A program made the translations under genes and the position numbers. Positions 45,565 through 55,453 of a stretch of DNA of 64,000 nt are shown piece by piece. The DNA is taken from positions 1,355,755 to 1,419,754 of the forward strand of contig LNGK01000003.1 of NCBI GenBank assembly GCA_001510575.1. The letters are read 5' to 3'. The stretch is from Knoxdaviesia capensis (taxonomy: Eukaryota > Ascomycota > Sordariomycetes > Microascales > Gondwanamycetaceae). The number at the start of each line of letters is the position of its first letter. Position 1 is the first letter of the stretch. The notes under the pieces were generated by a model. The model did no database searches, was not told where the DNA came from, and saw only the letters and a list, made by a program, of their open reading frames with translations.

Positions 45565-48555
45565 ATGCCTCTCTCCTATCGTGACCTCGCAACTTGGAGA
45601 GACTGCCGTTCGATTTCAGACCTCACAGGTTTATTTGGATGGCCCGAAGGTTCTCTTGCATCTATAGAGCCACAATTCACCAATGAAGAGCACAACCTTC
45701 GTCACTACAATATCACCTATCATGCTCAGTTAATCCTCTCAAGTATCATTAGCTTCGCCCGAAGTTGTCCCTCCACCGACCCTCTCGGGCACACGGAGCT
45801 GTCGATCATTGATAGAATGATAGCTCGTCCAGAAACACATGCATCAACAAAAGACAAATACAACCTTCTCTTTATCTGGGCCAATCTTCCGGTCGATGTT
45901 GCCGCCGGCCCAGCTCATTTTGACAATCTACCTCAGCCTGTTGCCCGCATGATATTCTCAAAAGTTGCGAATGCTTTTGAACAGCTGACGTCTGCCAATG
46001 TCACGGACTCTCACCCAAGCCACATTCCCATCGCTCCCGAGACCCCTCAGGCCGAGTTTTTGGAGCAGTCTTTCTTAGCTATCGAGCGATCCCACGGCAA
46101 AACTCCGCCAGTCAGCCACTCGCTGGCTGTCAAACTGAAAACCTTCCATTCCGAGTTTCATGACGATACCGGCGGTGGTAGTGCGGTTTTTCTGGCGCCA
46201 TTCACCTCCGTTGTCGGACCCTCCGGGGTCGGCAAGTCATTCGCAGTCGCTCAGCTTGCCCGCAACGGCCGATTCTTCGTGTCATACCTATCACTGGCTC
46301 ATCCAACCAGTGGAACGTTTCCCCGGGGGTCCTTCTTGGCCAGATTCCTGGAAATGGACATACTCGGTCTCGCAAAACCCAAGCTCATATGTGCCTGGTC
46401 CGCATACATCCGGCTGCAGCTATGCCTGGTGGAGACTTGCCAGAATGTTGGCCTGTCTCCCTGGCAGTTTTTCTGCTTGCAATCTCTTCCCAGTTTCAAT
46501 CACCAGCAGGAAGACTTACACCATAGCATTGCAAAGGTGCTTCGCAGCACCGTAGCCTCAAACCAACACCTGGACGAAAACACACAAGAGGGGGACGATC
46601 ATTTTTCCTCAGCAGCCTGGAGAGCGGAAATTAATACCTTCCAAGCCTATTGGCACTCGTTGCTGACTGAATGGAAATCTGACAATGCTGGCGTCCTTGA
46701 GAAATTGGCCCCGACCTCCACCCCCACATCTGCCGCGCACGCAAATACACCTGCAGATACCCCCAAGCTCGCCACCGCCGCGTCCCCCCCTCCGCTCGAG
46801 GTGGTGTTTTGCTTTGATGAAGCAGGACACCTGCTAGATGGCAACGGCGGCAACTCACCTTTCAGTTCCTTGAGAGCGGCCTTGAGAATTGAAGCTAGAA
46901 CGAGCAAGCAGTTTTTTGCCCTGTTTCTGGACTCAAGCTCCCGTGTTGCCAATTTTTCACCACCCCATCACCTCGATCAAGATGCCAAGCTTGCCTCTAG
47001 TGTCCAAGGAACACGACTGTTCCCTCCTTTCATCCAATTCGCCGCTAACAAGAACACGTTTCTGCCAGTCCGCGAGAGTTCAAAAACCCCGGATGCTTCC
47101 TGGTCAAGACTATTTCAGCGAGGCCGTCCCCTTTGGGGAGCCCTACTCGAGCATGGTGCATCTCTGGAGGAAACCCTTACAGTAGCCATCCAGAAAACCG
47201 ACCCGAAAGGATATGCACCAGACTCCAGAAAGTCCGACGTTGGACTTTTGGCCATCCTCTCCTACCTGATCCCTTTCAGACAAGTCCCCCCAGTCTTTGC
47301 TGAGAGCCTTGTCTCCGGCTGGTTAAGATGGGTAACTGCCATCTCACCAGATGGCAATATCGTCAGGACGGTGCAGGCAGGAGAGCCGATCCTTGCCGCC
47401 GCAGGGTGGTTTCATTTGGACCACAAGGCTCAGTGGCGCGAGGCGATCTTCGACCTTGTATGCAATGAAAGCCACATGCATTTTGCAAGTGTTGGTGATC
47501 TAGGCGAGTATGTTGCAGCAATAATCGTATTGCTAGCGTTCAAACACGTCCCCAACGAAGTTCACCAATTCAGGCTGCCCACACCCATTTCAGTGGAAGA
47601 CTTTCTTTCTGCCCTCGTCGGAACTGAAGCTATTGAACAAATGCGACAGCGGCGGTCCTCATTAGACCCGACAGTGCAAGCGATGCTCGGCCATGGCAAG
47701 GTTATCTTCAACCATGTGGCCCGGATGACAAGAATGGTCAATCGGGAGCCTTCGGCCCCGCCCGGATCTACTCAGGACAGTCGAAAGAGCAAAATCGACA
47801 GAGCCCAGATCCGCCTAGCCCAACTATTCTCACGTGGAGCTGCATTCTTTCTTCCCGAGGGTGCTGCAGGTGCTGATATCATCATTCCGGTAGCAATTGG
47901 AGCTCAATCGCCAACAGGCGAGCTTATGGCATGCATCCTAATTCAAGTCAAAAACCGCGGTGCTAACAGGCCCACGGTGAGGATAAAGAATGAGGCCTAT
48001 AACTCGACGATAAGTGCGGCCACGGCTCTCGGCGTCGAAAGTTGTGGGTTTATTGGTGTTATGATGTGTTTGCGCACTGCAGCGCCCTTTCCAGAGGTGA
48101 ATACAGAGGAGGCGCCTCAAGCCGGTACAGCCGCTGCTCCATCAAAGCCTCGGAATCCGGTCACGGTGATCTTCGGCGCCCCGCCTGGTGCCAATTCAGA
48201 TACCGACCGTGCAGCCGGGGGGCCACCAGCCAAACGGAGGAAGATGGCACAGGCCTCCTCGTCAGCGCAGCAACAAGAGCAGCAGCAGGATGAGGATGAG
48301 GAGAGTGAAGGAGCAACAGGCACAGGCCCGGGAGGCGAAGTGCCTGTTGTGTTGGCCATGGGGGTTTCCGGGTCAACCTTTCCATGCCTGGCCCACCCGG
48401 CATACTCGTCAAGGAACAGCAGCACCAAACGGCCTGATGTGGCCACACTGCTGCGGATGCTGCTGACGCGCCCGATGCCGCCGGGCCAAGTCTCGCAGGC
48501 GGACTTGGAGGTGAATCGCGAGCACGAGTTGCTTATGGATGATTTTGATGCGTGA
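45565..48555 (+). CDS. P-loop NTPase plus PD-(D/E)XK nuclease-like protein, Crinkler (CR)-type architecture
   Basis: A single intronless frame of 996 codons from an ATG in good context (CACCATGCC). Residues 1-200 are helical and unrecognised; no signal peptide and no LFLAK-type Crinkler header is seen. The NTPase core has Walker A GPSGVGKS (218-225), then FAVAQLARNGRFFVSYLSL, and Walker B VVFCFDEAG (413-421) with Asp418/Glu419. A C-terminal restriction-endonuclease-like fold is suggested by VGDLGEYVAAI (Glu648), GADIIIPVAIG (Asp771) and ILIQVKNR (Gln794, Lys796), the order E...D...QxK. The tail is low-complexity with a basic NLS-like PPAKRRKM and a Gln/Glu run. NTPase-nuclease proteins of this order are known among CR effectors of fungi, oomycetes and chytrids, thought to act on nuclear DNA, and some are linked to mobile elements. 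Base use at third positions looks less GC-biased than in kinesin or MTC1, which may mean separate origin. The function is inferred only. Confidence 0.85.
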   Translation: MPLSYRDLATWRDCRSISDLTGLFGWPEGSLASIEPQFTNEEHNLRHYNITYHAQLILSSIISFARSCPSTDPLGHTELSIIDRMIARPETHASTKDKYNLLFIWANLPVDVAAGPAHFDNLPQPVARMIFSKVANAFEQLTSANVTDSHPSHIPIAPETPQAEFLEQSFLAIERSHGKTPPVSHSLAVKLKTFHSEFHDDTGGGSAVFLAPFTSVVGPSGVGKSFAVAQLARNGRFFVSYLSLAHPTSGTFPRGSFLARFLEMDILGLAKPKLICAWSAYIRLQLCLVETCQNVGLSPWQFFCLQSLPSFNHQQEDLHHSIAKVLRSTVASNQHLDENTQEGDDHFSSAAWRAEINTFQAYWHSLLTEWKSDNAGVLEKLAPTSTPTSAAHANTPADTPKLATAASPPPLEVVFCFDEAGHLLDGNGGNSPFSSLRAALRIEARTSKQFFALFLDSSSRVANFSPPHHLDQDAKLASSVQGTRLFPPFIQFAANKNTFLPVRESSKTPDASWSRLFQRGRPLWGALLEHGASLEETLTVAIQKTDPKGYAPDSRKSDVGLLAILSYLIPFRQVPPVFAESLVSGWLRWVTAISPDGNIVRTVQAGEPILAAAGWFHLDHKAQWREAIFDLVCNESHMHFASVGDLGEYVAAIIVLLAFKHVPNEVHQFRLPTPISVEDFLSALVGTEAIEQMRQRRSSLDPTVQAMLGHGKVIFNHVARMTRMVNREPSAPPGSTQDSRKSKIDRAQIRLAQLFSRGAAFFLPEGAAGADIIIPVAIGAQSPTGELMACILIQVKNRGANRPTVRIKNEAYNSTISAATALGVESCGFIGVMMCLRTAAPFPEVNTEEAPQAGTAAAPSKPRNPVTVIFGAPPGANSDTDRAAGGPPAKRRKMAQASSSAQQQEQQQDEDEESEGATGTGPGGEVPVVLAMGVSGSTFPCLAHPAYSSRNSSTKRPDVATLLRMLLTRPMPPGQVSQADLEVNREHELLMDDFDA

Positions 48556-49364
48556 GAACAGCCCGCGAGAATGGGTTTGAGGGGCCAGGGGGCATGATTG
48601 CATTTTTATGACTTGGACGGCTTGCCCTCATTGTTCGTATGTCTTGATTCGTTTCATCGTATGATGCCAGGGGAAAGGGGGTTCTATTTCTTTTGTCCAT
48701 CTTCTTTCTTTTCCGTTGTTATTCCTGGCTACCGCATGGATACCCAAACACTTTCCGTTGTATTTTAGACGTCTCAATATTCCGCAAGGGCGAAGAATAG
48801 TGATTCATTACATAGACCAAGAATTCAGTATGAGAAAAAGGGGGGCAAGTCAACGAGATCAAAAACGGAGAAACATCATAAGTCGTCAGACTTTTTTTAA
48901 TAACAGTCCAGCCACAGGAGGAAAAGCAGAAAAAAAAGAATTCGGAGGCTGAGGAAAAGATCCACCAGAATAAATGAACTGTGCATGAAAGAGAAGATGC
49001 AAATGGAAATGCCTTTATGTCTAAAATAAAACTCTGGATTCAGCCGGTCCAGGGAATGAAAATCAGGGTCTGCTATCCTGTCGCTCTGTGCAAAACTTGG
49101 GGTGAATGAAGTCCACCATGGGGAAAAAATAGAAAGAAAAAAGGAGAACGCCAGATAAAATGCTAATTCGTTGGGAAACCGCAACACCGTGTGCTTCCAA
49201 AACGAGGAGACCACCAGAAGAGTGGATGTATGTAGGTATATCCTTACGAAGCCCCTGAGAAGAAGAAAGAGGCGAGCACCCAAAACACCGTGTCCCTAGT
49301 AGAAAAAGAAACACCAAGCAAGAATAAAAGAGAGAGAGAGAAAAGAAAATTCAGAAAAGGAGGT
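48556..49364. other. Convergent 3' flanks
   Basis: No coding sequence seen between the NTPase-nuclease gene and RPC34. The right part is A/G-rich on the plus strand, consistent with a minus-strand 3' UTR. Confidence 0.5.
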
Positions 49365-50698
49365 TCACTCATGGCCCAGCCACTTGCGGAAATACTCGCA
49401 GTTGCTCGGCCCGACCGGGCCGCCATCCTCGCACAAATCAAACACCGGGCACGTGCCGCACGGAACCTCGGTGTACGCGTTTGTGTAGAACGACGGCGCC
49501 CCGCGCTCCTCCTCCAGCGACGGCGGCTGGCCGGGCGCCGCGGCGGCGGCCCGCACCGCCCACGGGTCCAGGCCCTGCTTCGCGGCGCGCGTGGTGCGGT
49601 AGCTGACCTTGCCGGCGATCTTAACCCGCTCGATCAGCCCGTCGTACTCGAGCACGTCGACTAGCTTCTGCACGTCGTCTTCGCTCAGGATCGTGGCCGT
49701 GGTGATGCCGGCGGTTGTGAGTACTCGGGCGATATCGCGTACCGTCGGGTACATCATGTATCCTGCCGGAAGGGGGAGGATGGCTTCTTTCCGCACCGAC
49801 GGCGGAGCGGCAGGGGTAGTAGTAGACGTGGTGGTCGTGGTCGTGGCGTTGGCCGCTGCCGGCTTGATCTCCGTCGCATCGTCTCCACCACTGATCTGGT
49901 CAGCTGAGCGCTTCTTGGCCCGATCAACGCCGCCCTTGATCACGCCTTTCTTCGGCTGCAATTGCCGACCCGCGCCGGCCGACGCGCCGCCCTTGCTGTG
50001 GTAGGTGCTGTGGCGCTTGACAAAGTCGTAGATCACGCGCTCGAGGTCGTCGATGAACGCCTCGTCGAGGTACTGGTCGGTGTACCACGGGCCGCCGGTG
50101 GCTTTCTCCGACGGCCGGATCGACGCCTTGATATACATCTTCTTGTTGGGGTTTTCGACACTCTTGAACTGCGCGATCAGCCCTTTGCCGAGCAGCTGCT
50201 TGATGGCCAGCTTGAACACGTTCTCGTGCATGCCGAGTCGCTTCTGTGCCGTCTGCGACCACACCCCGTCCGACCCCGCATCGTCGATGATCGTGTACAC
50301 CATGGCTTGCTCGTCGGTTGTGCATTGCTTAAATCTGTTGAAGCAGAGAGTTAGATGGGAGCTCACACCAACAAGCACCAACCCACGAAAGAGATGAGGG
50401 AACCTTACTTTTCAGCATCATCGACGCTCCGCCACTTCCACGACAGAAACCCCTCGCGGCCACGACACGCCACCAACAAGTGATCGTTCACCAAGCTCTG
50501 CACCACCTGCACCAACAGGGCGACGTCACGACCAGGGATAATATCCAGATCGAGAAGCTCGGCCTGCGTGTACATGCGGTCCTCGAGACCGTTCGCCTGC
50601 ATCGCATCGTACAGCATTTCCTTGTGCAGCAGGACTTTGGATTCGGGGCCACCGCCAGCTGCCGAGCCGGCGGCGGGCTCAGATTTGACTCGAGACAT
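49365..50698 (-). CDS. RPC34: RNA polymerase III subunit RPC34 (RPC6)
   Basis: Two exons, 50698-50409 and 50331-49365, with a 77-nt intron (GTAAGG...CAACAG); 418 residues. It has the tandem winged-helix layout of RPC34/RPC39: an N-terminal WH (LLHKEMLYDAMQANG ... LSWKWRSVDDAEKFK), a second WH (AMVYTIIDDAGSDGVWSQTAQKR ... KGLIAQFKSVENPNKKMYI), the family signature GGPWYTDQYLDEAFIDDL, and a third WH (YPTVRDIARVLTTAGITTATI). The C-terminus carries four cysteines (388, 391, 397 and 408) in C-X2-C-X5-C-X10-C, matching the 4Fe-4S cluster site described for the human homologue. The subunit belongs to the Pol III initiation subcomplex and contacts TFIIIB. A Thr/Ala-rich linker near residues 240-275 is an insertion relative to yeast. 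A telobox lies 373 nt upstream. Confidence 0.96.
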
Positions 50699-52130
50699 TT
50701 CGGTTTCGCGGAAAGCGAGGCAAAATTCGAATGGCCGGTATTAGATGCAGTAAGTTGCAGTGTGGGGAGGAGGTTGGAGATTAAAGGAACTTGAAAATAG
50801 AGTTTTCGTAGGGCCGCTGTTGGGACGGACAGGGTGGAGAAAAGAAAAGAACGAGAAGATCTAGAACGAGGGCTACATTTGTAGCAATTGAGATACTTAA
50901 GAAGGAGGAAGAAAAGAAGTGAAGTTTGATATGTGAAGCTTGTCACAGAACAATGAGGTTGATTGAAAGAAAAAGAAAAAAAGAATTGGACTGAGTCGTA
51001 GAAAAAAGGTGACTACACCCCACCTTCACTATTGCCAGCTGGTGCCAGGTGCCAGACCCGGATGAGTCGCTTAGGGTTTAACCTGCATCTTAATTCTCGG
51101 TGAGGCCGGTCAAGGGGTCTCGGTGAAACCAACGGCGGCCGGCTCCTCCACCGACGACGTCCCGGATAAAATCTATCGTCGTCCCATCAACTCATATTAC
51201 TTTTTTCCACCGACCTGTACCCCAACCTCTGAGTTCATCCAAAATCTTGTCTGCTCGCCTCCTCTACAGTTTCAATTGAATTTTCATATACTGGCCAGCC
51301 CTTCCATTTGCCTTAAGACGACAAGTGTGCCATCCTCCCATACCACCCTTCATTCGATCCTGCAGAACTCCCGGGAAATACTTGGCTGGAGTGGGACTAT
51401 ATGCCGAGCCGTGTGTATATCTCGAAGTCTGCGGTCAAGAACTGCCACCGGACTTTTTACTGAGGCTCGCCCACTCATCCACACAACAGATCTGCCCCCA
51501 ATCGGCCTAATTTGCTTCCTTTTCTCGATGGCTGTCACTCCGGCCCTGGGGACGCGCAAGCCTTAAATCCCAGCCAGATATATATTTGCCCGTGTTTACG
51601 CTCCTGTGATCGTGTGATGGCCACAAATCTTGCCCCCGAAATCGCTTGGCTGGTCTATAAGCCGGGCTGCTATTGCCAACGATGGCATACCGTGATCCAG
51701 CCTCTCTGTCCGACTCCATCACGATGGCGGAACGAGTCCTCCTTTGGCACATCGTGGAGCTTCTGCTCGCAAGGATGAACTTTCCGTGCAATCACGTCTA
51801 ACGCCATCGTATTTTCTTTTCCTGATTGGGTTTGGACTACATGCCGGCATCCCCATCATCACACTTCTCCACTCGTGGCTGGGAGACCAAGCGAACAGTT
51901 CAGATGGAGGCGAACGAGATCGACTTCGCACTTGCATCGCAGTCTCCTTCCAAGCATAAATACATGCCGATATTCCTGTGTCTTCCAGTCAGATCAACGA
52001 CTACATCCCTCATCACTCACACATTCGCTACCACATCTTCATACCACTCTCACACCTCATACACCTGGTGATTTTTCCAGTTCAGGATTCTCTCTTCCCT
52101 CTTAGCTGTTCTTTGACCTTCACTTTGCCC
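50699..52130. other. Divergent intergenic region RPC34 / GPI protein
   Basis: No gene supported. It holds both promoters. The left 250 nt is the RPC34 leader (pyrimidine-rich on the minus strand) and a telobox lies at 51071-51081. The frame at 51123-51566 starts at a non-ATG codon and has no motif. Confidence 0.45.
51071..51081. promoter_or_regulatory. Telobox TTAGGGTTTAA upstream of RPC34
   Basis: It lies 373 nt upstream of the RPC34 ATG. It fits the same Tbf1-type pattern as the RPL23 promoter; the distance makes the assignment tentative. Confidence 0.4.
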
Positions 52131-53733
52131 ATGATGATCGTCTCCCGCGCTCCTCTTGCGCTTCTGCTGTCCTCGGCGGTCGTCCAGGCCCAGTTCCTGC
52201 CCTCCATCGGCCTGGGCTTCCACCTGGGCGGTCTCGACTCGCTTCCGGACCTGCCTGCTGCTGCTATCTCCCCGATCGAAGCTGGCCTGGACGCCCGCCA
52301 GGCTTCGCCGCCCACGGCTGCTTGTCCTGCGGGCCAGATCCGCTGCGACAACACCTGCATTGCCGCTACTGCCACCTGCTGCCGCACCGGCAACAACGCC
52401 TTCTGCGATGCTCGAGAGTACTGCACCAGTGACAATACCTGCTGTCCCCTCGGCTCGGCTTGCCCTGGCCCAGGCCAGTGCCGGACCGGAACTGTCCGGT
52501 GCGGTATCGGCTGCATCCCTACAGGCTTTGTGTGCTGCTCCGACCATTACTGCAAGTAAGTAGCAGCCTATCTCGCCCAGTTAGGCTAGTAAGCGGCAAC
52601 TCTAACCACTACCTGACGGTAAATCTAGTCCCGGCGAACAATGCAGTGCCACCGGCTGCACCAGCCCGCCCCCCGCTTCCGTCTGCGCCGAACGCACCAT
52701 CACGATAACCGTGACCGCTTCAGCCGGCGCTCCACCCGGAGGGGGCGGTGGTGGTGGCGGTCTCGGAAGCCAGACCTTGACATCCACGCGCCCGAGCATT
52801 GGAATCGGTCCTGGTGCAACATCCTCCGACTCAGCCGTCCCCGGGGGTCCAAGCACGTCCCGTGGACTCGGCGCCGCGCCGTCTTCATCCGTCTCGATCG
52901 GATTCGGAGGTGGCGGCGGTGGCATCCCCAGCTCCTCTACCGGCGGCGGCCTCCCGTCTGCAACCAGCCGTGGTTTGGGTTCTGCGCCAAGCTCCACCAG
53001 TGGTGGTTTTGGCCCGTCTCCCAGTTCTTCCGTCTCCATCGGATTCGGAGGTGGCGGCATCCCCAGCTCTTCGACCGGCGGCGGCCTCCCGTCTGCAACC
53101 AGCCGTGGTTTGGGTTCTGCGTCAAGCTCCACCAGCGGTGGTTTTGGCCCGTCTCCCAGTTCTTCCGTCTCCATCGGATTCGGAGGTGGCGGCATCCCCA
53201 GCTCTTCGACCGGCGGCGGCCTCCCGTCTGCAACCAGCCGTGGTTTGGGTTCTGCGTCAAGCTCCACCGGCGGTGGTTTTGGCCCGTCTCCCAGTTCTTC
53301 AGTCTCCATCGGATTCGGAGGTGGATCCGGCTCTCTCCCCAGCTCCACCAGTGGAGGTTTTGGTCCACTTCCCAGCTCCTCCAGCGGCGGCTTCACTCTA
53401 GCCCCAAGCGCCACCAGCCGCGGCCTGGGCGCCGCGCCCAGCTCGTCAACGGGCGGTGGCCTCGGCCCGGCCCCCTCCACCACCACCAGCAGCGGGCCCG
53501 GTTTTGGCACCCCACCGCAGTCCACCACTCTCGTGTCGTCCAGCCGGCCCTTCATCGGCATCGGCGGCACTACCACCTCCACGGGCCTGCTGTCGCCTGG
53601 AACCACCAGCCGGCCCATCCCCGCGTCGACTACCGGCCCCATCATCATCCCCGGCGCTGCCGGCCGCGCTGAGATCCCGGCTCTGCCCCCGTGGGTGGCT
53701 GCTGGCCTTGGACTTTTGGCCTTCCTTGTTTAG
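52131..53733 (+). CDS. Secreted, probably GPI-anchored Cys-rich protein with tandem repeats
   Basis: Two exons, 52131-52555 and 52629-53733, with a 73-nt intron (GTAAGT...TCTAG, branch CTAAC); 509 residues. Residues 1-20 (MMIVSRAPLALLLSSAVVQA) form a signal peptide. A second ATG follows immediately and makes little difference. A Cys-rich domain spans about 65-160, with CPAGQIRCDNTC, TCCRTG, TCCPLGSACPG, CCSDHYC and CSATGC, presumably disulphide-bonded. The rest is a Ser/Gly/Thr/Pro-rich stalk containing a 45-residue tandem repeat, likely O-mannosylated. The end is hydrophobic (LPPWVAAGLGLLAFLV) after small residues, fitting a GPI attachment signal. Proteins of this design sit in the fungal wall or plasma membrane. 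Dozens of fungal surface proteins look like this, so no function is assigned. Confidence 0.9.
52890..53340 (+). repeat. 135-nt tandem repeat in coding sequence
   Basis: The anchor GGATTCGGAG occurs at 52900, 53041, 53176 and 53311, giving units of 141, 135 and 135 nt plus a diverged partial unit. Units two and three are almost identical at the DNA level. Each encodes 45 residues (47 in the first) with the core SVSIGFGGGGIPSSSTGGG. Confidence 0.93.
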
Positions 53734-54126
53734 GGTCCCATCTGAGGAGAAGACGTTTCTTTCCTTGTTGATGCCGTATGTGACAATGGGTTAATGAACC
53801 GGTTGAAGGATGCTCTTTTTAGTTCTAGTTACGATACCTTGCTTTTTGGCTATAATGTTGGTACACTCCTTTTTCTAGCCAGTATGTTTAAGTGAGAAAA
53901 GAATTTCAATAATGTTCATGGTGTTCTATTTAATGCTTATTCAATTGGACAATTTGGAATAGTTCGCCAGTTCGGCCCCTAATTTCTGATATCCGCATTT
54001 TATCTTCTTGCCTGTCTCTCCATCTGATCTCACATTCTCTATCCTATCGGGATCCCGCCACTGCAGCCACCAACTCCGGTTCCCATCTCCCGCCCTTTCT
54101 TCCCGTTTCTCTCTCCCTTTCTTCGC
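53734..54126. other. 3' flank, no gene
   Basis: The AT-richer 3' side of the GPI-protein gene. Nothing coding is seen. Confidence 0.5.
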
Positions 54127-54650
54127 TTACACCCGCCGGAGCGTCTCCCGAATCAGGGACTTGACGATGTAAGCCGAGTACACCGGATATACGACGGAGG
54201 TCATATCGAACAGCGTGAACGGGCACGCGGGAGCTAATCTTCGGGGACGCATCAGCGCAAAAAGATCCTGTCAGCCTTTCCGAGCTCCATTAACTTTCTA
54301 ACTGGTTTGTGTAGATCGCCACGGCAGAACTGACCGGGTTCGTGGCCGGAAGAAAGCTCCGGTTCTGGCGAGTTTGGATGCCTCTCAGGGAGGGCCCCGA
54401 GCTCGAGGAGGGCCAGTGGCCAGAGATCCATCATGTTTGGACCGGTCCAGGAACTAGGGTACAGTGTCCTGTATGGAACTGGTGTGTAAGGCATCATGTT
54501 GGGCGTTTCGTATTGTTCAGCGGTTAACTCTTCGGGGTGATGAGTGGCAAAAGCTCGGTCACGGATGAAGTTCAGGGTTTTCTCCACGCTTCCTCTAGTC
54601 TTTATACTCAGTGTCCGAGTATCTGCCAGCCCTATCTCACCGACCAACAC
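54127..54650 (-). CDS. Two-exon C-terminal coding fragment, unrecognised family
   Basis: Two pieces read as one conserved-looking protein end. The upper piece (54335 to about 54650) contains HEVLVGEIGLADTRTLSIK, then FIRDRAFATHHPEELTAEQY and YPSSWTGPNMMDLWPLALL. The lower piece (54233-54127) contains PFTLFDMTSVVYPVYSAYIV and ends LRRV-stop. They join in frame across a 101-nt intron (GTCAGT...CTGAT...ATTAG). The frame stays open upstream to about 54712, where a stop occurs, so a further exon boundary must lie between if the gene is intact. No start codon is evident. I do not recognise the family. It is either the end of a gene whose 5' exons I could not resolve or a truncated relic next to the broken gene at 55.5-57.4 kb. 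Confidence 0.45.
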
Positions 54651-55453
54651 CTCATGCAAGATCCCAAAGGTCCGACCTGTCTCAAAAGACAGAACTGACG
54701 TTCTCCTTTCCTCTCACGAGGCACAGCACCGTACAAACACACAAACTTTCTCTCTCTCTCGCTCGACAAACAGTTGACTCAAGGTTAATCTATTTTGGCA
54801 GCGGTCAAGAAGCTGTCCAACATTCCACAAACATTGCCTGTGCCCGGGCGCAATCTGGCATCGCTCTCTCCACGCATGTGCCCCCATCCTCCACATATGG
54901 CGAACATGCGATGTCTCACCCGCTGAGACTTGCGCTCAACATGCAGCCAGCCAGCCACCTCGATAAGGGCGGAGTGTAGCTGGGGGCTCTCGGCGCGCGA
55001 ATGCCCCCGAGTCGCCAAGCTGACGGGGGTAACGTAGCCTTCTGAATAGTTAGACGAGGAGATGTGCAGAGATCATGATAAGAAACTGACGGTAATCGTC
55101 AGTACCTTCTGCAGTGCATGATGATGGTTCTCAAGAGAGACTCCGTATTGGAAGTCCCGGTTCTCTGTTCAACTGAGGGTATGCATACGTGCATCGAGGC
55201 GGTGTAGCTTTGGCTTTGGACACATCCAACCTTCTTCACGCTGTCAGACTCGCCTCGGCAGTGCCACCGGTCTATAGCTACGCAGTCATCTGATTATTCG
55301 TTCCCCGGCTGAGCACTGGTCCTCCGGAGTGGCCACCAGAGCAAAAGTCTGCTTTGAAAGTCTAGATCTCCCGAGACAATCGTCAGATTTTAGTGCCCCC
55401 AACATCGGACCGTAGACCCAGCCCTACACATCTCCCCCGCCTTGCAAGATTCT

